From Firmicutes bacterium CAG:882 (lineage in GTDB: Bacteria > Bacillota > Clostridia > Lachnospirales > Lachnospiraceae), in the NCBI GenBank assembly GCA_000435595.1, contig FR895440.1, forward strand, positions 8,223 through 31,795: DNA of 23,573 bases, given 5' to 3'. This document shows, one piece after another, positions 8,370-15,268 of this stretch. The notes under the pieces were generated by a model that ran no database searches, was not told the origin of the DNA, and worked only from the letters and a program-made list of their open reading frames with translations. How positions within the stretch are numbered: the first letter of the stretch is position 1; every line of letters starts with the position of its first letter. The translations under genes were made by a program, and so were the position numbers.

Positions 8370-9170
8370 ATGGGAAAAGTCAGAATTGCAATTGCGGATG
8401 ATAATGAGAGGATGCTTCAGCTTCTTGAGGACATAATAAAAACCGATAACGATATGGAGGTCGTCGGGAAGGCGGAGAATGGGGAGGCATGCCTGAATAT
8501 TATACGTGAAGCACAGCCGGATGTGGTGCTGCTTGACATTGTTATGCCAAAGCTTGACGGACTTACGGTCATGGAAAAGACGCATTCGGATACAAGAATC
8601 AGGAAGAAGCCGGCGTTCATTGTTATCACAGCTATAGGACAGGAAGGGATAACGGAGGATGCCTTTAATCTTGGAGCAAATTACTACATAATGAAACCTT
8701 TTGACAACAATACGCTGTTGAACAGGATAAGATATGTAAAGAGCAATATGGGGCGTCATCCGGCAGCCGGCAATATGAACAGGCAGGCTGCAGAGCTGAA
8801 TGAAGAGAATCAAAAGGTAAGTATCGAGACGGATGTAACGAATGTTATTCATGAGATAGGTGTTCCTGCACATATTAAAGGCTATCAATATCTGCGGGAC
8901 TCTATAATAATGGCTGTCGAAGATACGGATATTTTAAACAGCATAACCAAAGTGCTTTATCCTGCCATTGCAAAGAAGTATCAGACCACGGCGAGCAGGG
9001 TCGAGAGGGCAATCAGACATGCGATAGAGGTGGCCTGGAGTAGGGGAAAGATGGAGACACTTGAAGAATTATTCGGTTATACGGTGAATAACGGAAAAGG
9101 TAAGCCGACCAATTCGGAGTTTATTGCACTTATAGCCGATAAGCTTCGTCTCCGGTATAAGGCAAGGTAA
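8370..9170 (+). CDS. spo0A: Sporulation master response regulator Spo0A
   Basis: Phosphorylated Spo0A binds 0A boxes and commits clostridia and bacilli to sporulation. The receiver domain (1-120) has the acidic pair Asp10/Asp11, the phospho-acceptor Asp56 in LLDIVMP and Lys109 in MKPF. A linker of about 30 residues leads to the Spo0A-specific C-terminal DNA-binding domain (about 150-266), with EIGVPAHIKGYQYLR and the recognition helix region TTASRVERAIRHAIEVAWSRG. Length 266 equals that of B. subtilis (267). GAGGGAA precedes the ATG. It is separated from the upstream gene by 183 bp containing its own promoter, an exact 0A box and a large dyad, so it is likely an autonomous, self-regulated unit. 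Confidence 0.98.
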   Translation: MGKVRIAIADDNERMLQLLEDIIKTDNDMEVVGKAENGEACLNIIREAQPDVVLLDIVMPKLDGLTVMEKTHSDTRIRKKPAFIVITAIGQEGITEDAFNLGANYYIMKPFDNNTLLNRIRYVKSNMGRHPAAGNMNRQAAELNEENQKVSIETDVTNVIHEIGVPAHIKGYQYLRDSIIMAVEDTDILNSITKVLYPAIAKKYQTTASRVERAIRHAIEVAWSRGKMETLEELFGYTVNNGKGKPTNSEFIALIADKLRLRYKAR

Positions 9171-9198
9171 AAACGCTCTTTTATATTTATTTTTTATA

Positions 9199-9207
9199 TG
9201 GTATAAT
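9199..9207 (+). promoter_or_regulatory. Extended -10 promoter of glgA
   Basis: TGG followed by TATAAT (9202-9207) forms an extended -10 in the spo0A-glgA gap. No good -35 is seen 17 bp upstream, which extended -10 promoters tolerate. The predicted leader contains a small ATGTG/CACAT dyad (9230-9245). Confidence 0.5.
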
Positions 9208-9267
9208 TATAAAAAGCACTTCAAAACAAATGTGCATTGTCACATGGAAAATTGCGAGGTAGAGTCT

Positions 9268-10719
9268 ATGAAGAAAAATATACTTTTTGTAGCGTCTGAG
9301 GCTGTTCCTTTTATAAAGACGGGCGGTCTTGCGGATGTAGCCGGTTCACTTCCGAAATATTTCGACAAGGAACAGTATGATGTACGTGTTATGCTTCCTA
9401 AATATCTGTGCATACCTGAGAATTGGCGCAGCCAGATGAAGTATGTAACACATTTTTATATGGATCTTGCATGGAGAAGCCAGTATGTCGGCGTACTTGA
9501 GATGGAATATGCCGGTGTGCATTATTATTTTATTGACAATGAGTTTTATTTTGCGGGACCTAAGCCATACGGATATATCCATGAAGATATTGAAAAGTTT
9601 GCATTCTTCAGTAAGGCAGCACTTTCTGCCATGCCGCTCCTTAACTTCAAGCCGGATATAGTTCATTGCCATGACTGGCAGACGGGTCTTGTTCCGGTAT
9701 ATATGAAGGAGCGTTTTCACGATGGTGAATTTTTCCGTGACATGAAGTCTGTTATGACTATACATAATCTTAAATTCCAGGGTGTGTGGGATCTTCAGAA
9801 GGTTAAGGACATCACAGGACTTCCGCCGTATTTCTTCACCTCGGATAAGCTTGAAGCCTATGGCGATGCCAACTACTTGAAAGGCGGAGTGGTATATGCC
9901 GATGCGGTCACTACCGTAAGCGACAGCTATGCGGAGGAGATTAAGACACCTTTCTATGGAGAGAAGCTGGATGGACTTATGAGAGCGCGTGCTAACTGCC
10001 TGACCGGAATTGTCAACGGAATTGATTATGATGAGTTCAATCCTGAGACAGACAAGCGTATTGTGGCTAACTATAATCAAAAGACTTTCCGCAAGGAGAA
10101 GTCAAAGAACAAGAAGGCACTTCAACAGGAACTTGGGCTTAATGTGGATGATAAAAAATTCATGATAGGTATCGTGTCAAGACTTACGGATCAGAAAGGA
10201 TTTGACCTTATAGCGTATATGATGGATCAGATATGTGCCGAGGATGTACAGCTTGTGATTCTCGGAACAGGTGAATCGCAGTATGAGAACATGTTCAGAC
10301 ATTTTGCATGGAAGTACCCTGACAGAGTGTCCGCTAATATATATTATTCAGAGGATATGTCACACAAGATATATGCTGCATGTGATGCCTTTCTCATGCC
10401 GTCATTGTTTGAGCCATGTGGCTTAAGCCAGCTTATGTCGCTGCGCTACGGAACAGTTCCTATTGTTCGTGAGACAGGCGGACTTAAGGACACTGTCGAG
10501 CCGTACAATGAGTATGAGAGTACGGGAACGGGCTTCTCATTCGCCAATTATAACGCACATGAGATGATGAATACGATAAATTACGCAAAACATGTATTCT
10601 ACAATAAGAAGAGGGAGTGGAACAAGATTGTCGACAGGGGAATGCTGAAGGATTTCTCATGGACAAGTTCAGCAAAGAAATATCAGAAGCTCTATGATGG
10701 ACTTTTAGGCAGCAGATGA
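9268..10719 (+). CDS. glgA: Glycogen synthase (ADP-glucose, GT5)
   Basis: Transfers glucose from ADP-glucose to glycogen. The GT5 signature KTGGLADVAGSLP is at residues 17-29 (Lys17 binds ADP-glucose). HCHDWQTGLVPVYMK, TIHNLKFQGVW and NGIDYDEFNP follow, and the C-terminal Rossmann domain has SRLTDQKGFDLI and EPCGLSQL (Glu382). It has 483 residues, against about 477 in E. coli. The start at 9268 follows GAGGTAGAG. An upstream in-frame ATG at 9232 would add 12 Cys/His-rich residues that are not family-like. No other glg genes are next to it, so it is a single-gene unit here. Carbohydrate storage beside spo0A is a neighbourhood, not proof of a functional link. Confidence 0.96.
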   Translation: MKKNILFVASEAVPFIKTGGLADVAGSLPKYFDKEQYDVRVMLPKYLCIPENWRSQMKYVTHFYMDLAWRSQYVGVLEMEYAGVHYYFIDNEFYFAGPKPYGYIHEDIEKFAFFSKAALSAMPLLNFKPDIVHCHDWQTGLVPVYMKERFHDGEFFRDMKSVMTIHNLKFQGVWDLQKVKDITGLPPYFFTSDKLEAYGDANYLKGGVVYADAVTTVSDSYAEEIKTPFYGEKLDGLMRARANCLTGIVNGIDYDEFNPETDKRIVANYNQKTFRKEKSKNKKALQQELGLNVDDKKFMIGIVSRLTDQKGFDLIAYMMDQICAEDVQLVILGTGESQYENMFRHFAWKYPDRVSANIYYSEDMSHKIYAACDAFLMPSLFEPCGLSQLMSLRYGTVPIVRETGGLKDTVEPYNEYESTGTGFSFANYNAHEMMNTINYAKHVFYNKKREWNKIVDRGMLKDFSWTSSAKKYQKLYDGLLGSR

Positions 10720-10756
10720 TTTTTGCACTTTAACATATCACTTTATTAAAAATATG

Positions 10757-10785
10757 TTGCATCTTGCGAATATCAATGATAATAT
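10757..10785 (+). promoter_or_regulatory. Promoter upstream of the aminotransferase-proC-Nudix run
   Basis: A -35 TTGCAT (10757-10762), 17-bp spacer and -10 TAATAT (10780-10785) preceded by TGA, an extended -10. Its start near 10792 lies downstream of the in-frame ATG at 10764, which supports the later start codon for the gene. Confidence 0.5.
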
Positions 10786-10823
10786 ACTTTTTAAAAGTTC
10801 ACAATACGGAGGTTAGAGCAGAT

Positions 10824-12107
10824 ATGGAAATGTACAAGATGTTAAGCAAGGACGAGCTAAAGACAATCAAGGCGGCTCTTGAAGAGGAATATGCCAAGGC
10901 ACAGAGTTTAGGGCTTAAGCTTGATATGTCCAGAGGAAAGCCGGCACCGGCACAGTTAGATCTTGCAATGGGAATTTTAGATGCTGTCAACAGCACAACC
11001 GACTATAGATCAGAGGACGGAGCCGACTGCCGTAACTATGGTGGTCTTGATGGAATTCCTGAAGCCAGACATTTTATGGCTGATATTATGGGAGTGGATG
11101 CTTCAAATGTGATTGTTTATGGCAATGCCAGCCTTAACATTATGTACGATACAATTTCCAGATTTATGCTTGAGGGTACAGGTGGCTGTACACCTTGGTG
11201 CAAGCTTGACAAGGTTAAGTTTCTCTGTCCTGTACCGGGATATGACAGACATTTTGCCATCACGCAGCATTTCGGCATAGAGATGATTAATGTTCCTATG
11301 AATACTGACGGACCTGACATGGATATGGTTGAGAAGCTTGTGAGCGAGGATGAAAGCATCAAGGGTATATGGTGTGTACCTAAGTTCTCCAATCCGGGTG
11401 GAGTCATATATTCGGATGAGGTTGTCAGAAGAATGGCTGCGTTAAAGCCGGCTGCAAGGGATTTCAGAATAATGTGGGACAATGCATACGTTGTCCATTA
11501 CCTCTATGCAGATAATCAGCCTCAGATTCCTGACATTATTGCCGAATGTGAGAAGGCAGGAAATCCTGATATGGTGTATGAGTTTGCTTCAACCTCCAAG
11601 ATAAGTTTTGCGGGAGCGGGAATTGCAGCACTTGCAACTTCTAAGGCGAACATAGCCGAGGTGAAAAAATCACTTACAATACAGACAATCGGATACGATA
11701 AGATTAATCAGTTAAGACATGTAAGATTTTATAAGAATAAGCAGGGCATCATGAATCACATGATGAAGCAGGCTGAAATTTTAAGACCTAAGTTCGAGGC
11801 TGTGGAAAGTATACTTGACAGTGAACTTTCGGGACTTGGAATCGGAACCTGGTCTAAGCCTCTAGGAGGATATTTTATATCCTTTGATGCAATGCCGGGA
11901 TGCGCTAAGGCAATTGTTGCAAAATGCAAGGAAGCAGGAATGGTTCTCACCGGTGCCGGAGCTACATTCCCTTATGGCAAAGACCCTGAGGATTCCAATA
12001 TCCGAATTGCTCCGTCATTCCCGACGGTGGAGGAGATGAAGAAGGCAGCTCTTCTGTTTGCACTGTGCGTAAAGCTTGTGAGCGTTGATAAGCTTCTTGG
12101 AGAATAG
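10824..12107 (+). CDS. PLP-dependent aminotransferase, aspartate aminotransferase Ic / MocR-like fold type I
   Basis: Fold type I aminotransferase of 428 residues. The protein resembles the longer aspartate aminotransferase subgroup found in actinobacteria and clostridia (Pfam Aminotran_MocR type) more than classic AspC. Visible blocks are LDMSRGKPAPAQLDLA, NYGGLDGIPEAR, YGNASLNIMYD, KFSNPGGVIYSDE, MWDNAYVVHY and the PLP lysine in STSKISFAGAG (Lys259). The start at 10824 has GGAGG upstream; the ATG at 10764 lies inside the promoter. proC follows after 32 bp, so a role in amino acid metabolism is likely. Aspartate-2-oxoglutarate transamination is the best guess, from family only. There is no N-terminal DNA-binding domain, so it is not a MocR regulator. 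Confidence 0.85.
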   Translation: MEMYKMLSKDELKTIKAALEEEYAKAQSLGLKLDMSRGKPAPAQLDLAMGILDAVNSTTDYRSEDGADCRNYGGLDGIPEARHFMADIMGVDASNVIVYGNASLNIMYDTISRFMLEGTGGCTPWCKLDKVKFLCPVPGYDRHFAITQHFGIEMINVPMNTDGPDMDMVEKLVSEDESIKGIWCVPKFSNPGGVIYSDEVVRRMAALKPAARDFRIMWDNAYVVHYLYADNQPQIPDIIAECEKAGNPDMVYEFASTSKISFAGAGIAALATSKANIAEVKKSLTIQTIGYDKINQLRHVRFYKNKQGIMNHMMKQAEILRPKFEAVESILDSELSGLGIGTWSKPLGGYFISFDAMPGCAKAIVAKCKEAGMVLTGAGATFPYGKDPEDSNIRIAPSFPTVEEMKKAALLFALCVKLVSVDKLLGE

Positions 12108-12139
12108 TTTTCACTTATGACGAAGGGAATGGTACATTC

Positions 12140-12937
12140 ATGAGTACATTTGGTTTTATTGGAATGGGAAATATGGGGTATGCGATGCTTAAGGGTCTGC
12201 TTAAGACATACAGCCCTGATGATATTATTTTTTCTTGTGCAACCGATAAGAAGCGTGTTGCTGTGAGCGAAGAGACGGGTGTCAGAACGGCGGCTTCCAA
12301 TGCAGAGTGTGCTAACAGCGTTAAGTATATTATTCTTGCCGTTAAGCCACAGGTGTATGACACGGTAATCAAGAATCTGATGAATGTTGTCACACAGGAT
12401 AATGTTATCATCTCTCTTTCTCCAAGTCATACAATAGAAATGCTTAAGAATAAGTTCATTAAGCCTGTGCGTATAGTGCGTGCAATGCCAAATACTCCGG
12501 CTCTCATAGGTAAAGCTATGACCGGAGTGGCTTATGATGCGATGGAGTTCTCATTTGATGAGAGAGAAGTGCTCGACAGATTCTTCAATTCCTTCGGGAC
12601 ATACCGAGTCGTTGATGAAAAGCTTATGAATGCGGTTACTTGTGCCAGCGGAAGCTCACCGGCGTATGTGTATATGTTCATAGAAGCTTTGGCTGATGCA
12701 TGCGTAAAGCATGGGATGCCAAGAACGGCTGCGTATGACTTTGTTGCACAGACGGTGGTCGGGGCGGGCGAAATGGTGCTTAAGACAAAGGAACATCCGG
12801 GCCTTTTGAAGGATAAGGTATGTTCACCGGGAGGTACCACAATCGCCGGAGTTGCGGCACTTGAAGAGCATGGGTTTAGAAATTCAATTATAAAGGCAGT
12901 TGATGCATGCTTTGAGAAGTGCAGCGGAATAAAGTAA
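12140..12937 (+). CDS. proC: Pyrroline-5-carboxylate reductase
   Basis: Catalyses the last step of proline synthesis, reducing P5C with NAD(P)H. The N-terminal Rossmann motif is GFIGMGNMGYAML (5-17). AVKPQVYD and VRAMPNTPALIGKAMTG follow. The C-terminal dimerisation/catalytic domain has TCASGSSPAYVYMFIEALAD and the ProC signature SPGGTTIAGVAALEEHGFR. Length 265 is typical. GAAGGGAATGG precedes the start. It lies 32 bp after the aminotransferase and 22 bp before the Nudix gene, so probably in one transcript. Intact. Confidence 0.96.
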   Translation: MSTFGFIGMGNMGYAMLKGLLKTYSPDDIIFSCATDKKRVAVSEETGVRTAASNAECANSVKYIILAVKPQVYDTVIKNLMNVVTQDNVIISLSPSHTIEMLKNKFIKPVRIVRAMPNTPALIGKAMTGVAYDAMEFSFDEREVLDRFFNSFGTYRVVDEKLMNAVTCASGSSPAYVYMFIEALADACVKHGMPRTAAYDFVAQTVVGAGEMVLKTKEHPGLLKDKVCSPGGTTIAGVAALEEHGFRNSIIKAVDACFEKCSGIK

Positions 12938-12959
12938 ACGGAAGGACAAGCAGTGGATT

Positions 12960-13496
12960 ATGGAGATAGTTAAGCGCCTTAAGAGAGAGCTTGTGTATAA
13001 GGGCACGGTAATAAATATGTATAAAGATACGGTGCAGGTACAGAACGGGCACATTGCAGAGTGGGACTTCATAGGACATAAGGGAGCGGCAGCAGTTGTC
13101 CCTGTTCTTGATGACGGTCGTATTCTCATGGTTAAGCAGTACAGGAATGCACTTGACAGGATGACAATAGAGGTTCCGGCAGGTGGAAGGGACACGACAG
13201 ATGAACCTTATATAACATGTGCTTCAAGAGAACTTGAGGAGGAGACAGGCTATGCTTCCGATGACCTTGAGTTTCTCATATCGATTCAGACCACAGTTGC
13301 CTTCTGCAACGAGAAGATAGATGTATTCGTCGCCAAAAACTTAAGAAAGACACATCAGCATCTCGATGAGGATGAGTGTGTTGATGTTGAGGCTTTTGAT
13401 GTTGATACACTTCTTGATATGATATATGCGGGAAAGCTTCAGGATGGCAAGACGATGGCAGCGATAATGGCGTATAAGCTCAAATATCAGGTGTAG
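12960..13496 (+). CDS. nudF: Nudix hydrolase, ADP-ribose pyrophosphatase (NudF-like)
   Basis: Cleaves ADP-ribose to AMP and ribose-5-phosphate in the NudF family. The Nudix box is complete, running from GGRDTTDE to CASRELEEETGYA: G-x5-E-x7-RELEEETG, residues about 76-98. The upstream strand VVPVLDDGRILMVKQYRNALD and the downstream ISIQTTVAFCNEKIDVFVAKNL segment are typical of ADP-ribose pyrophosphatases, which use a loop Glu after the box. Length 178 is close to B. subtilis NudF (185). GGAAGG is 13 bp from the ATG, a weak spacing. B. subtilis also has nudF in the neighbourhood of spoIIM and xerD, which supports the call. Confidence 0.9.
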   Translation: MEIVKRLKRELVYKGTVINMYKDTVQVQNGHIAEWDFIGHKGAAAVVPVLDDGRILMVKQYRNALDRMTIEVPAGGRDTTDEPYITCASRELEEETGYASDDLEFLISIQTTVAFCNEKIDVFVAKNLRKTHQHLDEDECVDVEAFDVDTLLDMIYAGKLQDGKTMAAIMAYKLKYQV

Positions 13497-13500
13497 ATTG

Positions 13501-13513
13501 GTCTGATTCAGAC
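13501..13513. repeat. Perfect 13-bp palindrome between nudF and spoIIM
   Basis: GTCTGA-T-TCAGAC lies 4 bp after the nudF stop and 11 bp before the sigma-E-like -35. There is no T run, so a terminator is unlikely; it may be a protein-binding dyad. I do not recognise the motif. Confidence 0.4.
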
Positions 13514-13524
13514 GCACTTAGTAT

Positions 13525-13553
13525 GCATATTGTGATGGTTGACCTCATATCTT
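13525..13553 (+). promoter_or_regulatory. Sigma-E-type promoter of spoIIM
   Basis: A -35 GCATATT (13525-13531), a 14-bp spacer and a -10 CATATCTT (13546-13553) fit the sigma-E pattern (K/M-ATATT, N14-15, CATAnnnT). spoIIM is a sigma-E gene in B. subtilis. The predicted start near 13560 places the in-frame ATG at 13523 upstream of transcription and supports ATG 13595. Confidence 0.6.
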
Positions 13554-13594
13554 ATTTTGTCCGGACAGGGCAGAAGGGATGTGGGGTCTTTTTT

Positions 13595-14164
13595 ATGCAG
13601 AATTTAAAGCTTAATATCAAAGGCACGGATAAGATTATTATGGCATTCTTTGGCGGAATAATTGCGGGTTCGATTGTTGTAAATGTTATTCCTTTTTCAT
13701 GGGTGCTGGCTATGAATGTATGGGGAGCCGACTATCTGCGCTCATTTATGGCAAAAAGTGTTAAGTATAAAACAATGATACGCTATCTGATGAGAATGAG
13801 GGGACAGATAATGGCAGGTATTTTTATACTCATGCTGACACCGTTTATCAGAAAGCTTATATACATTCTTCCGGCATATATCGGACTGGCCTGGGGAGTG
13901 GTCAGCTCGATTATTCTTATGGAGCATGGACTAAACGGAATAAGAATATGCTTTTTTCTCATATTCCCGCATTTTATTTTCTATGGTATGGGTATCGGAA
14001 TGACGGCATATAAGCTGATTTCGATGAGAAATTCAATGAAAAGGAAGCCTGATTATACCGTGATAGTCGTTATAATATTCTCTGTGTTAATGATAACGGC
14101 AGGCATTATGGCTGAGGCATATGTCAATTCCGAAGTGTTTCCGACAATATTGAGGGAATTTTAA
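13595..14164 (+). CDS. spoIIM: Stage II sporulation protein M-like membrane protein
   Basis: SpoIIM is the polytopic membrane component of the SpoIIDMP machine, which degrades peptidoglycan for septal thinning and engulfment in the mother cell. This 189-residue protein has about five hydrophobic segments: a first helix at about 12-35 (AFFGGIIAGSIVVNVIPF), a long hydrophobic region around 70-110, then LIFPHFIFYGMGIGMT, and a last helix ending in TAGIMAEAYVNSE, close to the family AYVNP ending. Similarity to B. subtilis SpoIIM (214 aa) is loose, so the call rests on membrane pattern, end motif, a sigma-E-like promoter and the conserved nudF-spoIIM-xerD-deoB order. ATG 13595 has GTGGGG upstream; ATG 13523 is rejected. 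Confidence 0.8.
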   Translation: MQNLKLNIKGTDKIIMAFFGGIIAGSIVVNVIPFSWVLAMNVWGADYLRSFMAKSVKYKTMIRYLMRMRGQIMAGIFILMLTPFIRKLIYILPAYIGLAWGVVSSIILMEHGLNGIRICFFLIFPHFIFYGMGIGMTAYKLISMRNSMKRKPDYTVIVVIIFSVLMITAGIMAEAYVNSEVFPTILREF

Positions 14165-14185
14165 GCAAAATTATTGGAAAATAAA

Positions 14186-14212
14186 TATTTAACAGATTGA
14201 TTTTGTTAAATA
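14186..14212. promoter_or_regulatory. Operator-like inverted repeat over the xerD -35 box
   Basis: TATTTAACA (14186-14194) and TGTTAAATA (14204-14212) form a perfect 9-bp dyad with a 9-bp centre. The centre and the first bases of the right arm hold the -35 TTGATT. No T run follows, so repressor binding is more likely than termination. Confidence 0.5.
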
Positions 14213-14225
14213 AGTCATATATAAT
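14197..14225 (+). promoter_or_regulatory. Sigma-A-type promoter of xerD
   Basis: A -35 TTGATT (14197-14202), 17-bp spacer and perfect -10 TATAAT (14220-14225). Transcription would start near 14232 and give a leader of about 100 nt rich in GCTCAT repeats. Confidence 0.6.
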
Positions 14226-14240
14226 ATTCACTACACGGGC

Positions 14241-14300
14241 TATGAGCTCATGAGCATTTATGCTCATAAGTTTAAAAGCTCATGAGTTTAAAAGCTCACG
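14241..14300. repeat. GCTCAT/ATGAGC repeat cluster in the xerD leader
   Basis: Alternative hairpins are possible: TATGAGC (14241-14247) with GCTCATA (14262-14268), or TGAGCA with TGCTCA around a TTTA loop (14251-14266). A direct repeat AGTTTAAAAGCTCA occurs at 14269-14282 and 14285-14298 (16-bp period). The AAAAGCTCA core recurs as the left arm of the xerD terminator at 15194. Function unknown. Confidence 0.5.
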
Positions 14301-14330
14301 AATGTATCGGGTAACGGGTGAAGGGTTGCA

Positions 14331-15215
14331 ATGGAACGAGAAGTTGAAGAATACATAACATATATTGAGAATCACAGCCGCAAATCAGAGAACACATTGC
14401 TGTCGTACAGGCGGGATTTAAAAAAGCTTGTCATTTTCCTGACCGATAAGGGGCTTACCGAATGGAATCAGGTTACAGAGACCGATCTGACGGCATACAT
14501 TATGCAGATTCAGAGAGAAGGCTGCGCACAGACAACCATATCAAGGTATATAGTCTCAATAAAGGCTTTTTTTGAGTATCTGTATAAAAACGAAATCATA
14601 AGCGATGAGGCGGCGGTTAATCTTAAGGCACCTCGGCTTGATAAAAAGATTCCGGGAGTAATATCCGTTGAGGATGTTGTCAGACTTCTGACTGCACCTG
14701 ACGGGGATACGCCTAAGCTCCTCAGGGACAAGGCAATGCTTGAACTTCTTTATGCCACAGGTATTAAGGTGTCTGAGCTTGTGTCAATCAGGATGGAGGA
14801 TGTCAATCTTCAGATGGGCTATATTAATTGTGAGACAATGGCTCATGACAGGATAATTCCGTTCGGCAAAGAGGCAAAGCAGGCTCTCATACGTTATCTT
14901 AAGGATGGAAGAGACAAGCTGGTAAAGGATAATTACAGCGAATATCTGTTTACCAATGTGAACGGCGGGCAGATGAGCCGGCAGGGCTTTTGGAAACTGA
15001 TTAAAGCATATGCAAAAAAAGCGGGGATAGAGGAGGATATAACTCCTTATACGTTAAGACATTCCTTCGCAGCACATATGATAAGCAACGGTGCCGACAT
15101 ATATGCGGTATCTGAGATGCTGGGACACACGGACATATCGGCAACGCAGGTCTACGCCGTATTTTCCAATTCAAGATTAAGAGATGTGTATACAAAAGCT
15201 CACCCGCGAGGGTGA
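14331..15215 (+). CDS. xerD: XerD-like tyrosine recombinase with altered catalytic residues
   Basis: XerC/XerD resolve chromosome dimers at dif. The SAM-like N-terminal domain (about 1-95) and the catalytic domain are full length (294 residues), with family blocks MLELLYATG, SRQGFWKLIK, LRHSFAAHM, LGHTDIS and the C-terminal HPRG. Retained against E. coli XerD are Arg243 (R247), His266 (H270) and the nucleophile Tyr275 (Y279). Altered are Lys146 in place of the first Arg (R148) and Tyr240 in place of the HxxR His (H244). The beta-hairpin that normally reads GKGxKER is CETMAHDR (167-174) with no Lys. The reading frame is open and well conserved, so it looks selected rather than decayed. The name XerD follows from similarity and from location between spoIIM and deoB; activity is uncertain. 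GGTGAAGGG precedes the start. The last codons and stop lie inside the terminator hairpin. Confidence 0.88.
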   Translation: MEREVEEYITYIENHSRKSENTLLSYRRDLKKLVIFLTDKGLTEWNQVTETDLTAYIMQIQREGCAQTTISRYIVSIKAFFEYLYKNEIISDEAAVNLKAPRLDKKIPGVISVEDVVRLLTAPDGDTPKLLRDKAMLELLYATGIKVSELVSIRMEDVNLQMGYINCETMAHDRIIPFGKEAKQALIRYLKDGRDKLVKDNYSEYLFTNVNGGQMSRQGFWKLIKAYAKKAGIEEDITPYTLRHSFAAHMISNGADIYAVSEMLGHTDISATQVYAVFSNSRLRDVYTKAHPRG

Positions 15216-15222
15216 GCTTTTT
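15194..15222. terminator. Strong bidirectional rho-independent terminator
   Basis: A perfect 12-bp stem, AAAAGCTCACCC (15194-15205) and GGGTGAGCTTTT (15210-15221), encloses a GCGA loop and is flanked by A4 and T5, so it can act on both strands between convergent xerD and the DAHP synthase gene. The xerD stop TGA (15213-15215) is within the right arm. Confidence 0.92.
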
Positions 15223-15223
15223 G

Positions 15224-15250
15224 GCTCAAGCCGCGAGGGTGAGCTTTTTG
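15224..15250. terminator. Degenerate tandem copy of the terminator
   Basis: The right part, GCGAGGGTGAGCTTTTTG (15233-15250), repeats 15206-15223 exactly. The left arm has changed from GCTCACCC to GCTCAAGCC, so only a GCTCA/TGAGC stem plus two inner C-G pairs remain. It looks like a local duplication with drift in one arm. Confidence 0.6.
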
Positions 15251-15268
15251 AAGTCATAAATGTAATTT

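Noticed and set aside
8247..8888. Minus-strand 213-codon open frame over spo0A
   Set aside because: It lies antisense to a clearly conserved gene and its promoter, has no family-like motifs, and is a shadow frame.
9232..9267. Upstream in-frame start adding MHCHMENCEVES to GlgA
   Set aside because: ATG 9268 has a good ribosome binding site and gives the canonical GT5 N-terminus.
9346..10080. Minus-strand 244-codon open frame over glgA
   Set aside because: Antisense to glgA; composition is that of a reverse-complement shadow and there is no ribosome binding site.
10764..10823. Upstream in-frame start for the aminotransferase
   Set aside because: It lies within the predicted promoter, upstream of the likely transcription start; GGAGG serves ATG 10824.
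14165..14330. A dif recombination site near xerD
   Set aside because: I looked for a Firmicutes dif-like 28-bp arrangement in the flanks and saw none; the TATTTAACA dyad does not resemble dif.
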